From JBOGEN01 sp050743265 (GTDB taxonomy: Bacteria; Actinomycetota; Actinomycetes; JBOGEN01): a stretch of 36,917 bases of DNA. Below are positions 30,632 through 36,917 of this stretch, one piece after another. The position numbers and the translations under genes are program-made. Numbering within the stretch: position 1 is the stretch's first letter; the number at the start of each line of letters is the position of its first letter. The notes under the pieces were generated by a model, which saw only the letters and a list, made by a program, of their open reading frames with translations, had not been told where the DNA came from and did no database searches. The DNA is taken from positions 1 to 36,917 of the forward strand of contig JBOGEN010000163.1 of assembly GCA_050743265.1 (NCBI GenBank). Direction: 5' to 3'.

Positions 30632-32220
30632 GCGTGCTGGCGGGAACCGGCGCGCTCGTGCGCTTCATCCTCCGCCGCGACCGCGTCCGCCTGCCCGTCT
30701 GGCTGCTGGCGATCCTCGGCCTCGTGTGGTCGTCGGCGAGCGCGGTGCAGGGGACGTACGACACCCCGGCCGACGTCGCCGCGTACGCCCGGACCGTCGG
30801 CGCCAGCCCGGCGTCGATCGTGATGAACGGCCCGCCCACCGCAGTGGACACGATCGCCGGCATCGTGATCTTCGAGATCAACTCCACGGCGATCATCGCG
30901 ACGGCGCTCATGGCCATCTTCCTCGTCGTCCGGCACACCCGCGGCGAGGAGGAGGAGGGGCGCACCGAGCTGCTCCGCGCCGGCGTCGTCGGGCGGTACG
31001 CGCCGATCGCCGCGGCGCTGCTCGTCGTCTCCGTGGCGTGCTGCGTCGTGGGCGCCGGGCTCGCTCTCGCGCTCGTCAGTCTCGACCTGCCGACGAGCGG
31101 TGCGGTGGCGTACGGGGGGTCGATCGCCGTGCTCGGCGTCGTCTTCACGGCCGTGGGCGCCTGCGCCGCCCAGGTGACCGAGCACGCCCGGGGCGCGCTC
31201 GGCATCGCGGGAGCGGTGCTCGGCGTCAGCTACCTCCTGCGCGGCATCGGTGACGTGCCGGAGGGCGCGGGCTCGTGGTTGTCGTGGCTGTCGCCGATCG
31301 GCTGGTCCCAGGCCGTCCGGCCGTTCGCGGATGACCGGTGGTGGCCGCTGCTGCTGTCCATCGCGCTCATCGGAGTCCTGCTCGTCGTCGTCGGGGCGCT
31401 CGTGTCGCACCGGGACGTCGGCGCCGGACTCGTCGCCCCGCGCCCGGGTTCCCCCGTCGCCTCTCCGCGCCTCACGACGGCGGTGGGTTTCGCCGTACGC
31501 CTGCAGCGCGGCGCGTTCCTCGGCTGGACGGCCGGCCTGTTCCTCGGCGGTATCGCGTTCGGGTCGGTCGGCCGCGAGGTCGAGGAGCTGCTCACGAGCA
31601 TCCCCGAGCTGGAGGACGCCCTCGGCCTCGCCGGCGCGGCAGACCTCGTCGACGCGTTCTTCGGCACGGCACTGCTGATCCTCGCCTTGGTGGGCTCCGG
31701 CTTCACGGTGGGGTCGGTGCTGCGGCTGCGCACCGAGGAGAGCGCGGGCCGGGCGGAACCGCTGCTGGCCACCGGGCTCTCGCGGTGGCGCTGGACGCTC
31801 GGCGTGCTCACGGTCACGGTCCTCGGCACGGTTGCCGTCCTCGGTGCTGGCGGGTTGGGTGCCGGGCTCGCGCACAGCATCGCCTCCGGAGACGTCGGCC
31901 AGCTTCCGCGGCTGCTCCTCGCCTCGCTGGCGTACGTGCCGGCGGCCCTCGTGCTCGCCGGGGCGACAGTCGTGCTGTTCGGCTGGCTCCCGCGGCTGAC
32001 GGCCGCGGCATGGGCGGCGCTCGCGGTGTGCCTCGTCATCGGCTGGCTGGGGGGCGTGCTCGACATCCCTACCTGGCTCGCCGACCTGTCCCCGTTCACG
32101 CACGTCCCGCGCGCCCCACTTGACCCGCTCACCGCGACGCCTCTGCTCGCGCTCACCGTCACGGGCGTGGCCGCAGCGGTCGTGGGGCTCGTCGGGTTCA
32201 GGCGACGGGACGTCCGATGA
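30628..32220 (+). CDS. ABC-2 type exporter permease (two-repeat, polyketide-antibiotic exporter-like)
   Basis: A 530-residue membrane protein with two similar six-helix halves. The first begins at LVRFILRRDRVRLPVWLLAILGL and contains EEEEGRTELLRAGVVGRYAP. The second begins at AVRLQRGAFLGWTAGLFLGG and contains EESAGRAEPLLATGLSRWRW. This repeated E(E/S)xGRxExLxAxxxxR motif marks the large actinobacterial 'polyketide antibiotic exporter' permeases. The start is the GTG at 30628 overlapping the ATPase stop. A hairpin follows the stop by 15 bases. Confidence 0.9.
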   Translation: MSVLAGTGALVRFILRRDRVRLPVWLLAILGLVWSSASAVQGTYDTPADVAAYARTVGASPASIVMNGPPTAVDTIAGIVIFEINSTAIIATALMAIFLVVRHTRGEEEEGRTELLRAGVVGRYAPIAAALLVVSVACCVVGAGLALALVSLDLPTSGAVAYGGSIAVLGVVFTAVGACAAQVTEHARGALGIAGAVLGVSYLLRGIGDVPEGAGSWLSWLSPIGWSQAVRPFADDRWWPLLLSIALIGVLLVVVGALVSHRDVGAGLVAPRPGSPVASPRLTTAVGFAVRLQRGAFLGWTAGLFLGGIAFGSVGREVEELLTSIPELEDALGLAGAADLVDAFFGTALLILALVGSGFTVGSVLRLRTEESAGRAEPLLATGLSRWRWTLGVLTVTVLGTVAVLGAGGLGAGLAHSIASGDVGQLPRLLLASLAYVPAALVLAGATVVLFGWLPRLTAAAWAALAVCLVIGWLGGVLDIPTWLADLSPFTHVPRAPLDPLTATPLLALTVTGVAAAVVGLVGFRRRDVR

Positions 32221-32235
32221 GGGTGGAGCCCTGGG

Positions 32236-32261
32236 CCTGATCCGCTGACGGACGGATCGGG
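32236..32261 (+). terminator. Hairpin after the ABC-2 exporter, possible terminator or regulator site
   Basis: CCTGATCCG (32236-32244) and CGGATCGGG (32253-32261) pair over nine positions, one of them G-U, around an 8-base loop. It starts 15 bases after the exporter stop and 57 bases before the LuxR-type gene. There is no T-run. Its left arm is identical to the left arm of the hairpin downstream of the LuxR gene (34060). Confidence 0.4.
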
Positions 32262-32318
32262 GGACGGAGCGGTAGCGTCCCAGGCGACGACGCTGACGAC
32301 GCGAGCGCCGGGAGGCTG

Positions 32319-34031
32319 GTGACGGTGGCCGGCACCCTCGACGAGGGCCGCGAGGCCTTCGCCCGACGGGAGTGGGCGAGCGCCCATGCCCGGCTGACAG
32401 CCGCCGACGAGCAGTCCCCCCTGGCACCTGCCGATCTCGAGACGCTCGCCATGGCCGCGTTTCTCGTCGGCCGCCCCGACGAAGCCGTGGAGGTGCTGAG
32501 CCGCGCGCACGGGCAGTTCCGGGACGCCGGCGACTCGCCGCGCGCCGCCCGTTGCGCGTTCTGGCTGACGATCTGGCTCCACACCATGGGCGAGATCGGC
32601 CTGGCCGGGGGCTGGCTCGCCCGGACCCGCCGCCTCGTCGAGGACGCCGGCGAGGACTGCGTGGAGCAGGGGTACGTCCTCATCCCCGTCGGGCTGATGA
32701 TTCTCGACGAGGGGGACGCCGCCACCGGCACAGCCACCTTCGGCCAGGTGATCAAGATCGCGGACCGGTTCGGCGACCAGGACCTGCTGACGTTCGGTCG
32801 TCTCGGACGTTCCCAGGGGTTGATCCAGCTCGGCGAGACCGCCGAGGGCGTGGCGCTGCTCGACGAGGTCATGGTCGCGGTCACGGCCGGGGAGGTCTCG
32901 CCCGTCGTCACCGGGATCGTCCACTGCGCCGCGATCATCGCGTGCCAGGAGATCCTCGACCTCGCCCGGGCGCGGGAGTGGACGGCCGCGCTGACCCGCT
33001 GGTGTGCCGCACAGCCCGACCTCGTCCCGTACCGGGGGCAGTGCCTCGTGCACCGGGCCGAGATCATGCAGCTCCACGGCGACTGGGCGGACGCCATGGA
33101 CGAGGCCGAACGGGCCTGCGTCCATTTCTCCGGCCAGCCCGGGCAGCCGGCGATCGGTGAGGCGTACTACCAGCGGGCCGAGCTGTACCGGCTGCGGGGG
33201 GCGTTCGACGAGGCCGAGGCCGCGTACCGGCAGGCCAGCGAGAGCGGCCGCGACCCGCAGCCGGGCCTGGCGCTGCTGCGGCTGGCTCAGGGCAGACCGG
33301 ACGTCGCCCAGGCGGCGATGCGACGCCTGGACGCGGAGCACTCGGACCCGTCGGCCAGGTCGCGGCTGCTGCCGGTCTATGTCGACCTCATGCTCGCGTC
33401 CGGTGACCTGGCGGCCGCCCGGACGGGCGTGGACGAGCTGGAGGGGCTGACCGCAGACCATCCCGCAGCGGCCTTGCGGGCCGCGGCCGACCGTGCCCAG
33501 GGCGCCGTGCTCGTGGCCGAAGGGGACGGCCGGGCCGCCCTCCCGTTCCTGCGCCGTGCCGAGACGACCTGGCGGGCACTCGGCGCCCCGTACGAGGAGG
33601 CGCGGACGAGGGTGCTCCTCGGGCTCGCCTTCCGGCTGCTCGGCGACGAGGACACCGCCTCGTGGGAGCTCGCCGCCGCGCGCGCGGCCTTCGCCCACCT
33701 CGGCGCGTCGCCGGACGTGGCCCGCGTGGACGGGCTCGTGCGGGCCGTCCCCTCGCCCTCACCGTCGGCGGTGCCGGCGGCGGAGCAACGGTCGCCGGAG
33801 CAACGGTCGCCCGAGCCCTCCCGGCCCCCGTCGTCCGCGCACGGGCTGACCGCCCGCGAGGCCGAGGTGCTCCGGTGCATCGCGGCCGGCAAGTCCAACC
33901 GGGCCATCGCGGGCGACCTCTTCCTCAGCGAGAAGACCGTCGCCCGGCATGTGAGCAACATTCTCGGCAAGCTGGGCGTGCCGTCCCGGTCGGCCGCCAC
34001 GGCGTACGCGTACCAGCACGACCTCGTCTAG
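32319..34031 (+). CDS. LuxR-family regulator with helical-repeat sensor region
   Basis: A 570-residue regulator. Residues 1-470 are TPR-like helical repeats (for example AFARREWASAHARLTAADEQ, AFLVGRPDEAVEVLSRAHGQ and GAFDEAEAAYRQASESGRDP). Residues about 475-505 are a proline/serine-rich linker containing a tandem repeat. Residues 507-570 are the GerE/LuxR helix-turn-helix (LTAREAEVLRCIAAGKSNRA with SEKTVARHVSNILGKLGV). It lacks the P-loop ATPase of LAL regulators. The start is GTG at 32319 or GTG at 32325; the second has better spacing from GGGAGG (32310-32315). Genes like this are often found beside flavin monooxygenases like the one at 35693, but here a glycosyltransferase lies between. 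Confidence 0.9.
   Translation: MTVAGTLDEGREAFARREWASAHARLTAADEQSPLAPADLETLAMAAFLVGRPDEAVEVLSRAHGQFRDAGDSPRAARCAFWLTIWLHTMGEIGLAGGWLARTRRLVEDAGEDCVEQGYVLIPVGLMILDEGDAATGTATFGQVIKIADRFGDQDLLTFGRLGRSQGLIQLGETAEGVALLDEVMVAVTAGEVSPVVTGIVHCAAIIACQEILDLARAREWTAALTRWCAAQPDLVPYRGQCLVHRAEIMQLHGDWADAMDEAERACVHFSGQPGQPAIGEAYYQRAELYRLRGAFDEAEAAYRQASESGRDPQPGLALLRLAQGRPDVAQAAMRRLDAEHSDPSARSRLLPVYVDLMLASGDLAAARTGVDELEGLTADHPAAALRAAADRAQGAVLVAEGDGRAALPFLRRAETTWRALGAPYEEARTRVLLGLAFRLLGDEDTASWELAAARAAFAHLGASPDVARVDGLVRAVPSPSPSAVPAAEQRSPEQRSPEPSRPPSSAHGLTAREAEVLRCIAAGKSNRAIAGDLFLSEKTVARHVSNILGKLGVPSRSAATAYAYQHDLV
33782..33811 (+). repeat. Perfect 15-bp tandem duplication in the LuxR linker
   Basis: GGAGCAACGGTCGCC occurs twice head to tail (33782-33796 and 33797-33811), adding one EQRSP unit in frame to the linker between sensor region and HTH. 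The lack of any mismatch indicates a recent slippage event; the reading frame is kept. Confidence 0.85.
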
Positions 34032-34059
34032 CACGTTCCGGGGCACACGGCCCATCTCG

Positions 34060-34103
34060 CCTGATCCGGGCAGGAGTCCCGTCGAGCGCGCCCGGCGATC
34101 AGG
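34060..34103 (+). terminator. Long hairpin after the LuxR gene, possible terminator or operator
   Basis: CCTGATCCGGGC (34060-34071) pairs with GCCCGGCGATCAGG (34090-34103) over 12 bp, with a 2-base bulge on the right arm and an 18-base loop. It begins 29 bases after the LuxR stop and ends 48 bases before the glycosyltransferase start. This is the most stable inverted repeat I found in a gap of this window; without a T-run its function stays open. Confidence 0.45.
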
Positions 34104-34151
34104 GCTGCCATTCCCCATCAGGTCACCGGTTGAGACGCCGATGGGTGGTCC

Positions 34152-35522
34152 GTGACGACTGACACGGAGCGCACTCCCGCGGTCCAGGCCGCCCCCGACC
34201 CGGGGCGGCCCCGGCGCGCGCGCTTCTACGTGCCCGTGGCGGTGAAGCTGGTCATCGCCGTTGTGGTCGCCACCCTGTGGGTGGGTGTGTCCGTGTGGAT
34301 CTCCCTGCCCTGGGTCGACGAGCTGTCCGACACCGTCGGGCCGTACGCCGCCTGGGTCGTGGTCGTCCTCGTCGCGTACCTGCCCGGGTTCATCGTCGCG
34401 CTCATGACGATGTCCCTCCTCATGGACCGGCAGCCCTCGCTCGAGGCGATGGACCCCACGACCGGGATCACGGTCATCGTCGCCGCCCGCAACGAGGAGG
34501 CGGGGATCGCCGACACGATCCGCCACGCCGCCCGGAGCGACTACGCCGGCACGGTGACGCTCGTCCTTGCCGACAACGGCTCGACCGACCGGACGTGCGA
34601 GATCGCCAAGGCCACGGCCGACGCGATGGGCGTGGAGCTCGTCATGGTCCACGAGCCGACCCCAGGCAAGTCGCACGCGCTGAACGCCGCTCTCCTCCAC
34701 GTCGTCACGCCGTACGTGGTGACCCTCGACGCCGACACGCTGCTGCACCGGCAGGCGCTGAGGCGCCTGGTGAGCCGGCTGGAGTCCGCGCCGCCCGACA
34801 CGGTCGCCGTGGCGGGGTCCGTCCTCGTCCGCAACTCGCGCGTCAACCTGCTCACCCGCATGCAGGAGTGGGACTACTACCTCGGCATCGCCGGGGTGAA
34901 GCGGATGCAGGGGCTCTACCAGTCGACCCTTGTCGCGCAGGGCGCCTTCTCCGTGTACCTCACCGAGCAGGTCCGGCGCATCGGCGGCTGGCCCGACGCC
35001 ATCGGCGAGGACATCGTGGTCACGTGGAAGCTCATGCAGAGCGGCCACCGGGTGTACTTCGAGCCCACGGCCATCGCCTTCACCGACGTCCCCTCCCAGC
35101 TGCGGCACTTCATGCACCAGCGGTCACGGTGGGCGCGGGGCATGCTCGAGGGTCTGCGCGCCGTCCCCCCGTGGCGGCAGTCGCGCACGCTCACGAAGCT
35201 CGTCGCCGGCGTCGACCTGGTCATCCCGCTGCTCGACATCGGGTACGCGCTGGTCTGGCTCCCCGGGCTCGTCCTGTTCCTGGTCGGTGTCCCGCTCATC
35301 GTCTCGATGTGGACGCTCGTCGTCCTGCCCGTGACGCTGCTCGTGTACGGGGGCCTGCGGACGTACCAGTCCCGGCGGATCTTCGCCCCGCTCGGCCTGT
35401 CCGTGCGCCGCAACCGGCTCGGGTACGTGGCGTTCCTCCTCGGGTACCAGGCGCTCTGCTCCGTCGCCTCGCTGCGCGGCTACGCCCAGGACGTCGCCCG
35501 TACGCGACGTCGCTGGAAGTGA
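34152..35522 (+). CDS. Membrane-bound family-2 glycosyltransferase (hyaluronan/chitin/cellulose-synthase-like)
   Basis: A 456-residue processive-type glycosyltransferase. Two membrane segments come first (31-51 and 66-90). The GT-A catalytic domain then has DNGST at 141-145, the DxD motif Asp193-Asp195 (TLDADTLL), the base Glu286-Asp287 (IGEDIVVTW) and the QxxRW product-site motif 323-327 (QRSRWARG). Further membrane segments follow from about 350 on. This motif set belongs to enzymes that extend a polysaccharide and export it across the membrane. The start is the GTG at 34152. No other polysaccharide genes are adjacent, so the product is unknown; poly-N-acetylglucosamine-like or hyaluronan-like polymers are possibilities. 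Confidence 0.9.
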   Translation: MTTDTERTPAVQAAPDPGRPRRARFYVPVAVKLVIAVVVATLWVGVSVWISLPWVDELSDTVGPYAAWVVVVLVAYLPGFIVALMTMSLLMDRQPSLEAMDPTTGITVIVAARNEEAGIADTIRHAARSDYAGTVTLVLADNGSTDRTCEIAKATADAMGVELVMVHEPTPGKSHALNAALLHVVTPYVVTLDADTLLHRQALRRLVSRLESAPPDTVAVAGSVLVRNSRVNLLTRMQEWDYYLGIAGVKRMQGLYQSTLVAQGAFSVYLTEQVRRIGGWPDAIGEDIVVTWKLMQSGHRVYFEPTAIAFTDVPSQLRHFMHQRSRWARGMLEGLRAVPPWRQSRTLTKLVAGVDLVIPLLDIGYALVWLPGLVLFLVGVPLIVSMWTLVVLPVTLLVYGGLRTYQSRRIFAPLGLSVRRNRLGYVAFLLGYQALCSVASLRGYAQDVARTRRRWK

Positions 35523-35527
35523 GACAG

Positions 35528-35556
35528 GCGCCGGGCTGAGACGCTGTCGCCGGCGC
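35528..35556 (+). terminator. Hairpin after the glycosyltransferase gene, possible terminator
   Basis: GCGCCGG (35528-35534) and CCGGCGC (35550-35556) form a perfect 7-bp stem with a 15-base loop, beginning six bases after the stop codon. There is no T-run. Its position favours a terminator before the separately transcribed monooxygenase. Confidence 0.4.
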
Positions 35557-35692
35557 ACTGCGCAGAAGTACCCAGTCGCGCACGGCCCTGCGGTTCACAT
35601 GGTTCTCCCGACGCGGCCCGGGCCGGGTTCGGCCTAGCGTCCCTCGTACGGCACCGGGCGACCGGGACGCCGGCAGGCGACCGGAGGCCACG

Positions 35693-36910
35693 ATGGACCG
35701 TCAGCAGCACGAGACCCCTCGACCCCGAGACCCCCAGGCCCGGCAGGAGCCGGGTCGTGACCCTGCCGACCGGGGGGACCCGGTCGCCGTCGACACCGTG
35801 ATCATCGGCGGCGGGCAGGCGGGCCTCGCCGTGGGCTACCACCTGACCCTGCGGCAGCGGTCGTTCGTGATCCTGGAAGCCGGCGACCGGGTGGGCGACT
35901 GCTGGCGCCGCCGCTGGGACTCGCTCCGCCTGTTCACCCCGGCACGCTTCGACGCGCTGCCCGGCCTCGCGTTCCCCGAGCGTGCGTGGGCGTTCCCCGA
36001 CAAGGACGCGATGGCCGACTACCTCGAGTCGTACGCGGCCGCGCACGACATGCCGGTCCGTACCGGGGTCCGGGTCGACGGCGTCACCCGTGCCGGCGAC
36101 CGGTTCGTCGTGTCCGCGGGGCCGCGGTGCTGGGAGGCGGCGAACGTCGTCCTCGCGTGCGGGGCGTACCAGGTGCCGTGGGTGCCCGACATCGCGTCGG
36201 ACCTCGACCCGGACGTCGTCCAGCTGCACTCGTACGACTACCGGAACCCCGCCCAGCTGCAGGAGGGGCCGGTCCTCGTCGTCGGCGCGGGCAACTCGGG
36301 TGCCGACGTGGCCCTGGACGTCGCGCCCAGGCACCAGACCTGGCTGTCGGGCCGGGACGTCGGGCACATCCCGTTCCGGATCGGCAGCCGCCTCGGCCGG
36401 CTGTTCCTGGTCCGGCTGGTGCTCCGCGTCCTGTTCCACCGCGTGCTCACGATGCGTACGCCGATGGGACGCAAGATGCGGCCGATCGTCCTGTCCCAGG
36501 GTGGCCCGCTGATCCGCGTCCGCCCCAAGGACCTGGACGCCGCCGGCGTCGAGCGCGTGCCCCGGGTCGCGGGCGTGCGCGACGGCCGGCCCGTGCTCGA
36601 GGACGGGCGGGTCCTCGAGGTCGCCAACGTCGTGTGGTGCACCGGGTTCCGGCACGACTTCTCCTGGGTCGCGATGCCGACGGGCGACGGCGACTCCCAC
36701 GACGGCGGGCTGGCGCACCGCCGCGGCGTGGTCGAGGCACAGCCCGGCCTGTACGCGGTCGGCATGCACTTCCAGTACGCGATGTCCTCGGCCATGATCC
36801 ACGGCGTCGGCCGGGACGCGGAGTACCTCGCCGAGGCCATCGTGGCGCGGACGCCGGAGCGCGGGCCCTCCCGGCCGTCCCTGACCCGGGAGCCCGCCGG
36901 GCGACCCTGA
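35693..36910 (+). CDS. Flavin-dependent monooxygenase (FAD/NAD(P)-binding, FMO-like)
   Basis: A 405-residue two-dinucleotide-binding flavoprotein. The FAD loop GGGQAG is at 39-44 and the NADPH loop GAGNSG at 198-203, in the order expected of class B monooxygenases. Between them lie SLRLFTPARFDALPG and FPDKDAMADYLESYAAAH, which recur in actinobacterial FMO-like proteins. A disordered polar stretch (1-30) precedes the first strand. GGAGG lies six bases before the ATG. Such enzymes insert oxygen into an amine, sulfide or ketone, or act as oxidoreductases; the substrate is unknown. The gene is complete and stops seven bases before the window edge. Confidence 0.88.
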   Translation: MDRQQHETPRPRDPQARQEPGRDPADRGDPVAVDTVIIGGGQAGLAVGYHLTLRQRSFVILEAGDRVGDCWRRRWDSLRLFTPARFDALPGLAFPERAWAFPDKDAMADYLESYAAAHDMPVRTGVRVDGVTRAGDRFVVSAGPRCWEAANVVLACGAYQVPWVPDIASDLDPDVVQLHSYDYRNPAQLQEGPVLVVGAGNSGADVALDVAPRHQTWLSGRDVGHIPFRIGSRLGRLFLVRLVLRVLFHRVLTMRTPMGRKMRPIVLSQGGPLIRVRPKDLDAAGVERVPRVAGVRDGRPVLEDGRVLEVANVVWCTGFRHDFSWVAMPTGDGDSHDGGLAHRRGVVEAQPGLYAVGMHFQYAMSSAMIHGVGRDAEYLAEAIVARTPERGPSRPSLTREPAGRP

Positions 36911-36917
36911 CCGCCTG

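Noticed and set aside
1..36917. CRISPR arrays, tRNA/rRNA genes, insertion sequences, integrases, phage genes
   Set aside because: No regularly spaced repeats, no recognisable RNA genes and no transposase or integrase motifs were found on either strand.

Overview
The window comes from a high-GC actinobacterium (Actinomycetota). Codon third positions are almost all G or C, GTG starts are frequent, GTGA/ATGA stop-start overlaps are common, and there is a DinB/mycothiol-type protein, a Tat-exported lipoprotein, and GntR-FCD and LuxR regulators. Genus cannot be fixed from the sequence. I see no rRNA, tRNA, CRISPR, phage or insertion sequence.

Layout. 1-1871: the 5' part of a TetR regulator gene (runs off the left edge), divergent from a GNAT acetyltransferase, then a carboxymuconolactone-decarboxylase-like protein and a DinB-like protein. 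1944-4986 (minus): a three-gene unit, XRE-cupin regulator followed by two Gfo/Idh/MocA dehydrogenases. 5188-14882 (plus, divergent): nine tightly packed genes that look like one transcript. They encode an M24 'pita-bread' hydrolase with an altered metal site, a free-standing ATP-grasp plus phosphohistidine-domain phosphotransferase without a PEP barrel, a complete NitT/TauT-type ABC importer (Tat lipoprotein, two permeases, ATPase), an ACMSD-type amidohydrolase, a D-2-hydroxyacid dehydrogenase and an MFS transporter. 14989-17452: cupin, CocE/NonD-type hydrolase, cupin. 17570-20612: a complete tripartite tricarboxylate transporter (TctC, TctA, TctB). 20676-21365 (minus): a GntR-FCD regulator. 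Together 1.9-21.4 kb reads as a catabolic island with several uptake systems of different classes, soluble hydrolases, dehydrogenases and two local regulators. The substrate is not identifiable by reading alone. This island is the best candidate for an undescribed system.

21625-22796 holds two broken genes fused by a deletion: the N-terminus of an NCS1 nucleobase permease (with a +1 frameshift) joined to the C-terminal part of a polysaccharide deacetylase (with a second frameshift). An intact YtcJ-type amidohydrolase follows (22825-24468), then a short region that may hold a gene remnant.

From 24.7 kb the content is more ordinary: an ABC exporter behind a textbook MerR-type promoter (19-bp spacer filled by an inverted repeat), a lipoprotein alpha/beta hydrolase, a SixA-like phosphohistidine phosphatase, an amidase-signature enzyme, an ABC-2 type exporter pair, a large LuxR-type regulator, a membrane family-2 glycosyltransferase and a flavin-dependent monooxygenase that ends just inside the right edge.

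All functions are assigned from motifs recognised by eye. No database search, alignment or structure prediction was run.
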